The notes beneath the pieces were generated by a model. The model did not search any database. It worked only from the letters and a program-made list of their open reading frames with translations, and had not been told where the DNA came from. 64,000 nucleotides of DNA from Cohnella rhizoplanae (lineage in GTDB: Bacteria > Bacillota > Bacilli > Paenibacillales > Paenibacillaceae), in NCBI RefSeq assembly GCF_948329515.1, contig NZ_CAOJCN010000002.1, positions 59,730 to 123,729 on the forward strand, read 5' to 3'. This document shows positions 52,705-60,905 of this stretch, piece after piece (within the stretch, counting starts at the first letter, position 1; each line of letters starts with the position of its first letter). Made by a program: the position numbers and the translations under genes.

Positions 52705-53498
52705 CTTTTGGGGCGGGACGCTGAACTCGGCCGCGAGATCGATTTTGAAGCGGCCTGCTTGACCACCCGGTATCGCCCGGGTTGCGGACTGGATTTAAGC
52801 TGTTCGAAACGGAAGGATATGAGGTATTCTTCTCCCTCAGCCAGTTGGTGAAGGTCGGCCGTAAATGCATTGTTTTTTAAATTTACGGGGACCCACGTTC
52901 CCGCTTCTTGCTTCTCGATCGAATACGCTGAACCGCATTCGAGCGTCTGTCCGCCCAGATTGCGCATCACGATGTCGTATGCGGTCGCGAATTCGTTTAT
53001 ATTTTCCTCCGCTGCAACAGGCAAGAGCGTCAGCTCTGCGGCATAATTTTCCGTCTCGATCCGCTGAGGCATTGCGCGGTATGGCACGACCGCCAGCTCC
53101 ATCTCCGCGCCTCCGCAGCCCGTCAGGACATAAGTGTCGGCAACCGCGCCGCTTCTATTCTCCATCCCGGCACAGTCGGTCGTCGTCCGCCACGATCCAT
53201 CCCCGTCGTCGACGGACCCGCGGGCCCAGCGTATCTGCTGTCCGTCGTATTCGGCGGTTGTCAAGATCGGGTTACGTTCGGCGTCGTATTCCACGATACG
53301 GACAATAGCTGCGCGATGTTCGCCGACAGACGCCGAGAACGCTGACAATGCCCCAGGGTTGGAGATGCGTCCGTAGACATTGACGACATCGCCTCGCGCG
53401 ATCGCGGCATCCGGACGCCAGTCCGTGTTCGCTTCTCCGTCGCAAGCCGCGGTCAGGGCAAGCGCCATCAACGGTATCAGTCTCCGCATGCTCTTCAT
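52680..53498 (-). CDS. Lipoprotein with Ig-like domain
   Basis: 272 residues starting at ATG 53498 behind GAGGGAG. The signal peptide ends in LALTAACDGE, so the Cys is lipidated. The middle (about 30-130) is a beta-rich domain of unknown kind. The part from about 150 to 250 (ENINEFATAYDIVMRNLGGQ... PGRYRVVK) resembles the bacterial Ig-like domain Big_14 found in Bacillales lipoproteins. The tail is a Ser/Arg/Lys-rich stretch. Function unknown. Confidence 0.78.
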   Translation of the reverse strand: MKSMRRLIPLMALALTAACDGEANTDWRPDAAIARGDVVNVYGRISNPGALSAFSASVGEHRAAIVRIVEYDAERNPILTTAEYDGQQIRWARGSVDDGDGSWRTTTDCAGMENRSGAVADTYVLTGCGGAEMELAVVPYRAMPQRIETENYAAELTLLPVAAEENINEFATAYDIVMRNLGGQTLECGSAYSIEKQEAGTWVPVNLKNNAFTADLHQLAEGEEYLISFRFEQLKSSPQPGRYRVVKQAASKSISRPSSASRPKSKSRPRVS

Positions 53499-53670
53499 AG
53501 CTCCCTCACTCCTTCGGACTCGATCGCTTCCCAAGATTTACAAATTATACGATACTCGTTATCCAAAGGTTGCCGCTTCCAATCAAGGGCGGGACTCGCA
53601 TAAGGTCGGCAATAGGGGAATAGGTATTGATGTTACCGGAATTCAGAGCGTATCCGGCGGGTCGTCCGCT

Positions 53671-53696
53671 GTTTGAAAACGCTGTCCGCCGGGTAA
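53671..53696 (+). promoter_or_regulatory. Sigma-B-type promoter of csbD-like gene
   Basis: GTTTGA (53671-53676), 14 bases and GGGTAA (53691-53696) match the general-stress consensus GTTTAA-N13-15-GGGTAT at ten of twelve positions, 45 bases before ATG 53741. Confidence 0.7.
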
Positions 53697-53740
53697 TATT
53701 CCGTATACTAAAATTAAGCACGCGAAGGGAGAGGCTCTAT

Positions 53741-53941
53741 ATGGATCGCAATACGGAAGGCTGGAGCGACAAAATCAAAGGCGCAGTCAATCAGGCGAAG
53801 GGCGAAGCCAAGGATCAGTGGGGCAACCTCACCGACGATCCGGGTCTCCAAGCAAAGGGCAAATGGGATAAAGTCAAAGGCAAGGTGCAGGAAGAGATCG
53901 GCGAGTGGAAGGAAAATACCAGAACTCGCACCGATCGCTAA
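53741..53941 (+). CDS. csbD: CsbD-family stress protein
   Basis: 66 residues. WSDKIKGAVNQAKGEAKDQWGNLTDD and KGKWDKVKGKVQEEIGEWK are the two helical repeats of the family. CsbD-like proteins are among the most strongly induced general-stress proteins; their action is unknown. ATG 53741 is ten bases after AAGGGAG and the sigma-B-type promoter upstream agrees. Confidence 0.9.
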   Translation: MDRNTEGWSDKIKGAVNQAKGEAKDQWGNLTDDPGLQAKGKWDKVKGKVQEEIGEWKENTRTRTDR

Positions 53942-54000
53942 TCCGTAATCCTCCGATATATAGCGTTCCGAGCCGGCCTATGCGCCGGGGAGGGAAACGC

Positions 54001-54034
54001 AAAAACACAGCCTGCACCCGCAGGCTGTGTTTTT
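54001..54034. terminator. Bidirectional terminator after csbD
   Basis: AAAAACACAGCCTGC and GCAGGCTGTGTTTTT form a perfect 15-bp stem around ACCC. Confidence 0.92.
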
Positions 54035-54145
54035 GCTGTCTGTCGCCGCCGGCATGCCGGCTCGGCAGGTCGCGGCGACCCGGCATGTCACTGCGATAAG
54101 CGCATATGAAGCCGTATCTCGGTTCGATAAGGGGCCAACCCTACT

Positions 54146-55147
54146 TTAATCGCCGCTAAAATGAATGCCCGTCATGCGTTCGCTAAGCGTCCACAACCGC
54201 CGGGCGATATCCGGATCGACCGCCCACGGCACGACGCCGGGACCCGGAGGCGACTCCGGCGACGTCATCGCGGCGATATCGGCATCCTCGCAGTAGACGC
54301 CGCCCCGCCCGTCCAGCTGCGCGCTGGCCGCGCACCAGACGCTCGTCGCGGCGCCTTGCGCGACCGTCTTGAACTCGCGGCTCTTGTCGTGCGCGGTGCG
54401 CCGGCCCTGGTCGTCGAGCGCGCCCATCGCCCGCATCTCGTCGTCGGACAGGTGTCTCGACAGCTCCGTGACGATCGTGCCCGGATGAACGGCGAACGCC
54501 CGCAAGCCGTGCGCATAGCCGATCCGGTCCAACTCGACGGAGAACAGCACGTTCGCCGTTTTGGATTGGCCGTAAGCCTGCCATTTTTCGTATTCGCGGC
54601 GTTCGTAATTCGGGTCGTCCAGATCGACGCCCGCAAAACGGAGCGCCCGCGAGGACACCGTAACGACGCGGGCGCCGCAGGCCCGTTTCAGCGCGGGCCA
54701 TAGCCTGGCCGTCAGCTGGAAATGCCCGAGATGATTGACCGCGAAGTGAGACTCGTAGCCGCGGGCGTCCCTCGTCAGCGGGACCGCCATAATGCCGGCG
54801 CCGTTCACCAGCATGTCGAGCGGGCGATCCGTTGCGAGGAAGCGCGCGGCGAACGCGTCGATCGACGCGGGGTCCATCAAGTCCATCGCCTCGAGCTCCA
54901 CGCGGGGAATGCCGGCGACCGCCGCGGAGGCTTTGTCCGGCGTACGCGCGGGTACGATAACCGTGGCGCCGGCTCCCGCCAGTACGCGGGCCGTCTCCAG
55001 CCCGAGTCCCGAGTAGCCGCCGGTCACGATGGCGATCTTGCCGCTGAGATCTCGGCCGCCTAACGCTTCGGCAGCGGTCGTCTCGCTTCCGAACCCCGAT
55101 GGGATGGGCGCTTGCGGCGTAATTGTATAGTTAGCTGTCTTCAGCAT
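54146..55147 (-). CDS. Short-chain dehydrogenase/reductase (SDR)
   Basis: 333 residues, retinol-dehydrogenase-like. The NAD(P) site is IAIVTGGYSGLGLETARVL near residue 38; NGAG lies near 111; the catalytic Ser is in VTVSSRA and the Tyr-Lys pair in YGQSKTAN near 194. The substrate is unknown. It is 13 bases downstream of the merR-type gene on the same strand and is probably its target. Confidence 0.9.
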   Translation of the reverse strand: MLKTANYTITPQAPIPSGFGSETTAAEALGGRDLSGKIAIVTGGYSGLGLETARVLAGAGATVIVPARTPDKASAAVAGIPRVELEAMDLMDPASIDAFAARFLATDRPLDMLVNGAGIMAVPLTRDARGYESHFAVNHLGHFQLTARLWPALKRACGARVVTVSSRALRFAGVDLDDPNYERREYEKWQAYGQSKTANVLFSVELDRIGYAHGLRAFAVHPGTIVTELSRHLSDDEMRAMGALDDQGRRTAHDKSREFKTVAQGAATSVWCAASAQLDGRGGVYCEDADIAAMTSPESPPGPGVVPWAVDPDIARRLWTLSERMTGIHFSGD

Positions 55148-55160
55148 GTGGTATCGCTCC

Positions 55161-55529
55161 TTATTCCTTGGACTGGATCAATTGCTGGTAGTTCTCCAGC
55201 TTATAATTCATCACGCCGAGGATGTCGTGCAGCTCCGCGAGCTGCCGCTCGATGCCGAGTTTATGAGCATGCAGCGTGCGGTAGCAGGCTTCGAAATCTC
55301 CCTCGTTATAGTAGCGGATATACCGCTCGATCTCCTTGAGCGGCATTTGCGTTCGTTTAAGCTGCGTGATAAAGGTAAAGCGGGCGAGATCCGACTTGGA
55401 GTATGCGCGATGCCCGTTTTCTTTGCGCTTCACCGCAGGCAGCACGCCGATACGCTCATAGTAGCGGATCACATCGATGCTCAGCCCCGTCTCGTTCGAT
55501 ATATCGGCGATCGAATAAGTGGTTTCCAT
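55161..55529 (-). CDS. MerR-family transcriptional regulator
   Basis: 122 residues. The winged helix-turn-helix YSIADISNETGLSIDVIRYYERIGVLP is followed by a coiled-coil dimer helix; there is no Cys cluster, so metal sensing is unlikely. It resembles the AdhR/YraB-type regulators that respond to aldehydes and control dehydrogenase genes. The paired SDR gene supports that reading. Its own promoter carries a matching dyad. Confidence 0.9.
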   Translation of the reverse strand: METTYSIADISNETGLSIDVIRYYERIGVLPAVKRKENGHRAYSKSDLARFTFITQLKRTQMPLKEIERYIRYYNEGDFEACYRTLHAHKLGIERQLAELHDILGVMNYKLENYQQLIQSKE

Positions 55530-55572
55530 TTAGACGCTCCTTCTGACGGCAGCCCGGCCGGCCTGCTCGAAT

Positions 55573-55603
55573 ATCGTAATACCTGAACCATGGTTAAGGT
55601 CAA
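55573..55603 (-). promoter_or_regulatory. MerR-type promoter and operator
   Basis: On the minus strand TTGACC (55598-55603) and TACGAT (55573-55578) are 19 bases apart, the long spacer typical of MerR-controlled promoters. Between them ACCT-N2-ACCATGGT-N2-AGGT (55581-55600) is a 20-base dyad. Confidence 0.75.
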
Positions 55604-55750
55604 GCCCGTCTGCCCGGAAGAGATGCCTTCTCACGGCAGGCAGCGGCCTGCAAGCCGAATTGAAACGTCAGGGTCATACGGGCCGTACCTATTGCATAGG
55701 ATCGACTGAGAAGGAAGTGGACAGGCCTGCGGCCTGGAGGGGCGGTAAAC

Positions 55751-56197
55751 ATGGATAAGAAGGCGTCGATGCGCGTGATTCCAGTCAAGTACCCGTTGGG
55801 TCTGAAGCAAATATCGGGGTTCTCGCTGCTATTCATGCTCTCGCTCGGCAATCTGCTCCACGACGCGGACCAGGAGCTCTGGTATGTCCAGGCGGCGATG
55901 ATGGCTTTGTTCGGCGGATGCATCGTCTATCTGCTCGCGCGCCGGACCGCCTTGAAGGCGGAGCTCGTGCTGTCGGGCAATCGGCTGATCGTCAACGGCG
56001 TCGAGATGACCGGCGCGTCGCTGCGCGAGATGCGTCTAGACCGCGGGCTCCTGGGATTGGTTCCGCACGGCAAGCGGATCGTGCCCATTCGCTTTTGCCT
56101 GGATCTGCAGGACCGGAGCATGGGCATCCTGCTGCTGAGATGGGCGGAAAAGCAGGGCGTCCCCGTGCGGCAAGGGACGTTCATGCGCTGGCTCTAA
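55751..56197 (+). CDS. Small membrane protein of unknown function (148 aa)
   Basis: Two hydrophobic segments (about 23-38 and 46-63) are followed by a soluble beta-rich part of about 80 residues (ELVLSGNRLIVNGVEM ... VPIRFCLDL), which could be a PH-like domain. ATG 55751 follows GGAGGGGCGG. It stands alone, divergent from the MerR gene. No family recognised. Confidence 0.7.
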   Translation: MDKKASMRVIPVKYPLGLKQISGFSLLFMLSLGNLLHDADQELWYVQAAMMALFGGCIVYLLARRTALKAELVLSGNRLIVNGVEMTGASLREMRLDRGLLGLVPHGKRIVPIRFCLDLQDRSMGILLLRWAEKQGVPVRQGTFMRWL

Positions 56198-56213
56198 GGG
56201 CCGATCGGGACGC

Positions 56214-56309
56214 TTATTCCTCCTCGAAATCGATGATCGACTTGCCGGCGGCAAAGAGAATGGCGACGCCGCCGACCATGCAGAGCGACAGGATTATAAT
56301 GTACAACAT
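56214..56309 (-). CDS. Tiny membrane protein (31 aa)
   Basis: ATG 56309 is preceded by CGGAGGTGAACGTAA, a near-perfect Shine-Dalgarno. The product has a single hydrophobic helix (LYIIILSLCMVGGVAILFAA) and an acidic end, DFEEE. Function unknown. It is 19 bases downstream of the 69-residue gene and probably the last gene of the nitrilase operon. Confidence 0.65.
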   Translation of the reverse strand: MLYIIILSLCMVGGVAILFAAGKSIIDFEEE

Positions 56310-56328
56310 TTACGTTCACCTCCGACAA

Positions 56329-56538
56329 TCAGCGATTTAAAATAGCGAAAAACGCGGCAAGTGCGATGGCGATACAGAGCACGTATATAAGGCCTAGCCG
56401 CGTCCACTTTTTGCCCGTGCCGCTGCCATAGCCCGTATTCTCGTTGCGGTTCGCGTTCGACCAGCCGACGGCGAGCGTAGCCGCCAGTCCCGCGATCATG
56501 ACGACGATTACCGTGCCGATCAAGAAGGACATATTCAT
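56329..56538 (-). CDS. Small two-helix membrane protein (69 aa)
   Basis: ATG 56538 overlaps the nitrilase stop as ATGA. The product has hydrophobic segments at about 4-24 and 48-66 separated by a polar NANRNENTGYGSGTGKK loop. No family recognised. Translational coupling to the nitrilase gene suggests a linked role, perhaps in membrane placement or transport; this is inference. Confidence 0.68.
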   Translation of the reverse strand: MNMSFLIGTVIVVMIAGLAATLAVGWSNANRNENTGYGSGTGKKWTRLGLIYVLCIAIALAAFFAILNR

Positions 56539-57524
56539 TCGGGATTCTCCTGCCTCTCCGATAAGTGTGCGCCTGAAGCCGGCGTAAAACGCACGGCCGC
56601 CTTTGGCCGCTCGTCCACTTCCAGCCGGAAAATGTCCGGCCTGTTGTAATGCCCGGCGGCGTCGAAGTCGAACCGGCTGCGCGCGATCTCGCCGAGATCG
56701 AGATCTGCGTACAAGATGCCGGACTCGCCGTAGAGAGGCGGCGCGAGATAGTCGCCGAGCGGGCCCACGATCGCGCTCCCGCCTCGGCATACGTCTTCTC
56801 CTGACGCCGGTCCCGTCTCGCCCGGGAGGTCGTCGGGATAGTCTTCGGCGGTCGCGTACTGGTTGGCGGAGAGGACGAAGCAGCGCCCTTCGCAGGCGAT
56901 ATGACGCAGCGTCGACTGCCAGGTATCCCGGGCGTCGGCTGTCGGCGTCACCAGAATGTCGACGCCTTTGGCGTACATGGCCATACGCGCGAGCGGCATG
57001 TAATTTTCCCAGCAGATCAGCCCGCCTATTCGGCCGAAAGGCGTGTCCACGACGGTCAGCGTGCTGCCGTCCCCCTGACCCCATAGCAGCCGCTCGGCGC
57101 CCGTGGGCATGAGCTTGCGGTGTTTGCCGAGCAGGCTGCCGTCGGGGCCGAAGTAGGCGATCGTATTGTAAAGCGTGGATCGGCTGAACTCGGCGGCGCG
57201 CTCCACGACGCCTATGACCGCGTATACGCCTGCCTCGCGCACCGCTTGGCCGATGAGCAGGGTCTCCGCGCCGGGCAGCTCGATCGCGCTCTCCCAGTGA
57301 CGCTGCCAGAGCTGCCTGCCTTCCTGCGAGCGGCTTCCGATCTTGGCGCCGAACCCGAGGCCGCGCGGATAACCGGAGACGAAGGTCTCGGGGAAAACGA
57401 CCAGGCGCGCGCCGAGGGCCGCGGCTTCGCGGAGCGAGCCGGCAATCCGCTCGAGCGCCGAATTCCGATCGAACAGGCGGGGCGCCGCCTGTACGACGGC
57501 AACGCGGACGGATAATGAATTCAT
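56535..57524 (-). CDS. Nitrilase (carbon-nitrogen hydrolase)
   Basis: 329 residues. The catalytic triad is visible as Glu46 (VVFPETFVSGYP), Lys137 (KHRKLMPT) and Cys171 (GGLICWENYMPLAR). The last motif is that of true nitrilases (EC 3.5.5.1) rather than amidases. ATG 57524 follows GGGAGGTGCGCC; a longer frame to 57623 is rejected. It is divergent from a MocR-type regulator that probably controls it. Confidence 0.93.
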   Translation of the reverse strand: MNSLSVRVAVVQAAPRLFDRNSALERIAGSLREAAALGARLVVFPETFVSGYPRGLGFGAKIGSRSQEGRQLWQRHWESAIELPGAETLLIGQAVREAGVYAVIGVVERAAEFSRSTLYNTIAYFGPDGSLLGKHRKLMPTGAERLLWGQGDGSTLTVVDTPFGRIGGLICWENYMPLARMAMYAKGVDILVTPTADARDTWQSTLRHIACEGRCFVLSANQYATAEDYPDDLPGETGPASGEDVCRGGSAIVGPLGDYLAPPLYGESGILYADLDLGEIARSRFDFDAAGHYNRPDIFRLEVDERPKAAVRFTPASGAHLSERQENPE

Positions 57525-57582
57525 GGCGCACCTCCCTGCGGTTTTGCTACAAGCATAGGCGTCATCTCCGGTGTCCGCATCC

Positions 57583-57625
57583 TCCAATTCGCAGGTTTTC
57601 GTGCCATCCAATTCATCATCCAATT
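57583..57625. promoter_or_regulatory. Three TCCAATT direct repeats between nitrilase and MocR regulator
   Basis: TCCAATT occurs at 57583, 57607 and 57619, all in the same direction and 24 and 12 bases apart. MocR-type regulators commonly bind direct repeats in the shared promoter region of a divergent target gene, so this is a candidate operator. Confidence 0.5.
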
Positions 57626-57639
57626 TCGTTCTTCTATTC

Positions 57640-57668
57640 TTGCCTGACGATCCGGATACAAGGATAAT
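57640..57668 (+). promoter_or_regulatory. Promoter of the MocR-type regulator
   Basis: TTGCCT (57640-57645), 17 bases and GATAAT (57663-57668), immediately downstream of the three direct repeats. Confidence 0.6.
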
Positions 57669-57682
57669 GAGGGCATGGAGGG

Positions 57683-59122
57683 ATGAACGTGTGGCAACCC
57701 GATCGCGGGCTGGACAAGCCGGTCTATAGGCAGATCGCCGATTACTTCGAGCAGCGGATTATGAGGGGGGAGTTGACAGCGGGCAGTACCCTGCCGGCCG
57801 AGCGCAAGATGGCGGCGGAGCTCGGGGTCAACCGAACGACCGTGATTCAGGCATACGAGGAGCTGCGGGCCGCGGGGCTGGTCGTGCGCAAGGCGGGAAG
57901 CGGCACTACCGTCGCGGGAGGCGCCGCTTCGCCGCTTCGTTCGGCGGATTGGCGGAGGTACCTGGACGTAGGCACGATGCTCCCCAATTCGGATGCGATG
58001 CGGCGTATTCGGGCCGGCTTGCGCAAGGAAGCCGGACTGGTGGATTTCGCGAGCGGCGAGTTGTCCGAGACGTTGTTCCCCGGCGAGACGATCCGCGGCA
58101 TTTTTGCCGGCCAGCCGTACGACGGGCCGCTTGGCTACGACGATCCGCAGGGCTACGGGCCGTTCCGCGAAGCGCTGGCTTCCTTTTTGTCGCGGCATCT
58201 GCGGATCGGCGCGTCGGCTTCTTCGCTGTTGATCACGTCCGGATCGCAGCAATCGTTATTTCTGATCATGCAATGCCTGCTTAATCATGGCGACGACGTG
58301 GCGGTGGAGACGCCGTCGTACTGCTTCTCCCTGCCGCTCCTCCAATCGGCCGGGCTCCGGGTTCATCCGCTTCCCGTGGGCGCGGAGGGCATCGATCCGG
58401 ACGACGTCGCGCGGCTGCACCGCCGGCATCGGCTCAAGATGCTTTTTCTCAATCCCAATTATCAAAATCCGACGGGAACGGTGCTCGCGGCCGACAGAAG
58501 AAGGCGCCTGCTGCAGATCGCGGAGGATGCGGGCATTCCGATCGTGGAGGACGATCCGTTCAGCCTGACCGCATTCGACGGCAAGCCGCCGCTGCCGCTC
58601 AAGGCGGAGGACCCCGGCGGACGCATCCTGTATGTCGGATCGCTGTCCAAGATCGCGGCGTCCGGACTGCGGGTCGGCTGGCTGGCAGGACCGCAAGAGA
58701 TCGTATCGCGGCTGGCGGACGCGAGGCAGCAGATGGACTTCGGGATGAGCGTCATCCCGCAGTGGCTCGCCGCCAAGCTGATCCGGGGGGATGTCTTCGA
58801 CCGCCAGATCGGAAGGCTCCGCGCGCAGCTCGCCGCCAGAATGGACGAGCTGCGGGTCAGCCTCGACTATCATCTGGCGGATCTCGTGTCTTACGCTCCG
58901 CCGGGCGGAGGCTTGAACCTGTGGGTCAAATGGCTGGGGGAGGGGGATCCGAGGCAGCTGCGGACGCTCGAGCGCGCGCTGGCTGCGGGCGTCGCGTACG
59001 TGCCGGGTCAGGTGTTCGGCGCGGAGGAAGCCAGCTTGCGCCTCTGCTACGCCAAGCCGGCGGCAGGGGAGATCGAGCAGGGCGTGCTGAGGCTGAAGAA
59101 GGTTTTAACGAGCCGGCGATAG
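57683..59122 (+). CDS. MocR/GabR-type regulator (GntR domain fused to aminotransferase)
   Basis: 479 residues. The GntR helix-turn-helix is at about 12-75 (KPVYRQIADYFEQRI, STLPAERKMAAELGVNRTTVIQAYEEL). The rest is a fold-type I aminotransferase. The PLP-binding Lys is in YVGSLSKIAASGLRVGW near residue 324, and the NPNYQNPTG motif near 257 is intact. It should sense PLP with an amine ligand and control the divergent nitrilase operon. ATG 57683 directly abuts GGAGGG; GTG 57689 has better spacing and is as likely. Confidence 0.9.
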   Translation: MNVWQPDRGLDKPVYRQIADYFEQRIMRGELTAGSTLPAERKMAAELGVNRTTVIQAYEELRAAGLVVRKAGSGTTVAGGAASPLRSADWRRYLDVGTMLPNSDAMRRIRAGLRKEAGLVDFASGELSETLFPGETIRGIFAGQPYDGPLGYDDPQGYGPFREALASFLSRHLRIGASASSLLITSGSQQSLFLIMQCLLNHGDDVAVETPSYCFSLPLLQSAGLRVHPLPVGAEGIDPDDVARLHRRHRLKMLFLNPNYQNPTGTVLAADRRRRLLQIAEDAGIPIVEDDPFSLTAFDGKPPLPLKAEDPGGRILYVGSLSKIAASGLRVGWLAGPQEIVSRLADARQQMDFGMSVIPQWLAAKLIRGDVFDRQIGRLRAQLAARMDELRVSLDYHLADLVSYAPPGGGLNLWVKWLGEGDPRQLRTLERALAAGVAYVPGQVFGAEEASLRLCYAKPAAGEIEQGVLRLKKVLTSRR

Positions 59123-59155
59123 GCGGTATCGATTGCCTCGCCGTTCTCTAGTCGT

Positions 59156-59833
59156 TCACCTCGCCGTCTCATAAGGAACGTCGGCATGGCCTTGGAGCGA
59201 TTCTCGCTGCATTCCAAGCAGGGCCGGGACGGGTTCGCTTTTTTTGAAGGTAAGCGTAGCGGCGGATCGGGCCTCCGCGACGCGGTTCACCCTGCGATGA
59301 TGGAGAAGCCACAGGCCTGCGGCAAGCGCCAGACAGACGAGTGCCGGGGCGGCGACGCTTGACTTGCTCCACGGGGCGGGGAGGTCGAATAGCGAGTACA
59401 GGCTAAGGCACGCGCCGATCGCTGCCGCCTGATAGGGGACGATGATGGCGGGCGAAGCGGACAGCTTGGCGAGGTTGGCGGGCACGGCCGCGCCATTCAG
59501 CCGCATGGCGCCGCGCCACAAGCGCCAGACGCCCGGCAGGGCGGACAGCCAGATGCCGGCGAGCGCCAGCGCGAGCATCGGGAGATGCAGCCCGGCCCGG
59601 TCGATCCAGGAGGCGCTGCCTGGGGACCCGGCCGGGCCGTATACGGCTGCGGCCGCACCGATCGCCGACAGCGAGGCGAGGACCGTCCACGACAGCAGCT
59701 TGCGCGATCTGCGGGCCAGCCGTTCGGCCGACCCGTAGTACAGGAGCCGGGAAGCCTTGGTGCCGGCCGTCCATGCGGACGCGAGCAGGAGCAGCGTGAA
59801 TCCCGCAGCCGCGCCGTATAAGAAGCTGTGCAT
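59156..59833 (-). CDS. Integral membrane protein of unknown function (225 aa)
   Basis: Five to six hydrophobic segments (for example FLYGAAAGFTLLLLASAWTAG and LLSWTVLASLSAIGAAAAVYG), with a basic loop near residue 40 and a polar tail of about 40 residues. ATG 59833 follows CGGAGGATAATCGC. No family recognised. Confidence 0.72.
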   Translation of the reverse strand: MHSFLYGAAAGFTLLLLASAWTAGTKASRLLYYGSAERLARRSRKLLSWTVLASLSAIGAAAAVYGPAGSPGSASWIDRAGLHLPMLALALAGIWLSALPGVWRLWRGAMRLNGAAVPANLAKLSASPAIIVPYQAAAIGACLSLYSLFDLPAPWSKSSVAAPALVCLALAAGLWLLHHRRVNRVAEARSAATLTFKKSEPVPALLGMQRESLQGHADVPYETAR

Positions 59834-59980
59834 GCGATTATCCTCCGTTCAATATCTCATTAGTGTCATCATAACGCGCGGGCGCGTCCGTCCGGCACGT
59901 ACCCGCGGCACATCCTGCCTCCGACCTCGGACGGGGCGCGGGTCGACCTGGGGAGGGCGGGGCCTGCCGGACGGTGCGGG

Positions 59981-60175
59981 AGTAAGACGCCGACGCATTG
60001 CTATTTCGTCTAGGTGGGGGTTTTTCGGTTAAATAAGACGCCGGCGCATCGTTATTTCGTCTGCCTAGCGGGTTTTCGGTTGAATAAAACGCCGGCGCAT
60101 CGTTATTTCGTCTGACTAGCGGGTTTTCGGTTAAATAAGACGCAGGCGTATCGTTATTTTGGCTGTATCTCGAAT
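59981..60175. repeat. Four tandem copies of a second 51-bp unit
   Basis: AATAAGACGCCGGCG-like units align at 59984, 60035, 60086 and 60137, exactly 51 bases apart and slightly diverged. Each has AATAA ... TTATT arms around a CGCCGGCG core. They fill the middle of a 529-base gap without a gene; the flanks hold only a GAAGCCGC/GCGGCTTC hairpin near 60239 and the tsaE promoter. They look like a dispersed intergenic repeat rather than coding DNA. Confidence 0.88.
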
Positions 60176-60288
60176 TTGCGTTCTAAGTCCGATGCGGGGA
60201 TATTGGCGTGCCAGCGTCCTTGCCGGCCCGACGCTCTTGAAGCCGCGCGATAAGCGGCTTCATCTATGACGTTCTGCCTCCCCAAGCT

Positions 60289-60317
60289 TTGCAACTTCGC
60301 CCCCGCCCCGATATAAT
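60289..60317 (+). promoter_or_regulatory. Promoter of the tsaE operon
   Basis: TTGCAA (60289-60294), 17 bases and a perfect TATAAT (60312-60317), 46 bases before ATG 60363. Confidence 0.65.
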
Positions 60318-60362
60318 TAAGAACAACCTGCGGGCAGTCCGCAATGAAGGAGATTTATCGCG

Positions 60363-60905
60363 ATGAACGACTGGAGCGGAGGCGGCGAAAAAGCTGCCGG
60401 CGCAGCGATCTACGCGCTGGAGCTGCGCTCCGAAGCCGATACCGTGCGGCTGGCAGAGAAGCTGGCGGGTCTGTGCGCCCCGGGCGTATTGATCGCGCTG
60501 GACGGCGATCTCGGCGCCGGCAAGACCCGGTTCGCCAAGGCGTTCGCTGCCGGGCTCCATGTGCCGGGTCTCGTGAACAGCCCGACTTTTACGATTATCA
60601 AAGAATACGAAGGCGGCAGATTGCCGCTCTATCATATGGACGTGTACCGCCTGACGATCGAAGAAGCGGACGAGTTGGGCTTGGAGGAGTACTTCGAGGG
60701 CGACGGCGTCTCGCTGGTGGAATGGGCGTCGCAGATCGAGCCGCTGCTGCCTCCGGAGCGGCTGCACATCCGCCTCGAACTGACGGGGGCCGAGAGCAGG
60801 CTTGCGGTCATAAGGCCTCGCGGCGCGCGGTATGACGCATGGTGCCAAGCGCTGGGATTGCGGGCGGCGGAAGGGGAGGGAAGCGGCGATGACGCTAACC
60901 GGTAA
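60363..60905 (+). CDS. tsaE: tRNA t6A biosynthesis ATPase TsaE
   Basis: 180 residues. The P-loop GDLGAGKTRFAKAFA is near residue 58. SPTFTIIKEYEGG and YHMDVYRL are the switch-like motifs of the family. TsaE drives recycling of the TsaB-TsaD complex that makes threonylcarbamoyl adenosine at A37 of ANN-decoding tRNAs. ATG 60363 follows GAAGGAGATTTATCGCG. It overlaps tsaB by 17 bases. Confidence 0.94.
   Translation: MNDWSGGGEKAAGAAIYALELRSEADTVRLAEKLAGLCAPGVLIALDGDLGAGKTRFAKAFAAGLHVPGLVNSPTFTIIKEYEGGRLPLYHMDVYRLTIEEADELGLEEYFEGDGVSLVEWASQIEPLLPPERLHIRLELTGAESRLAVIRPRGARYDAWCQALGLRAAEGEGSGDDANR

Noticed and set aside
53551..53563. GATACTCGTTATC as another copy of the palindrome
   Set aside because: Arms are four bases and the spacing is two bases shorter; likely chance.
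57525..57623. N-terminal extension of the nitrilase
   Set aside because: It would cover the divergent promoter region and has no Shine-Dalgarno; ATG 57524 follows a strong one and gives normal length.
60239..60261. GAAGCCGC/GCGGCTTC hairpin as a terminator
   Set aside because: No T tract on either strand and no gene ending nearby.
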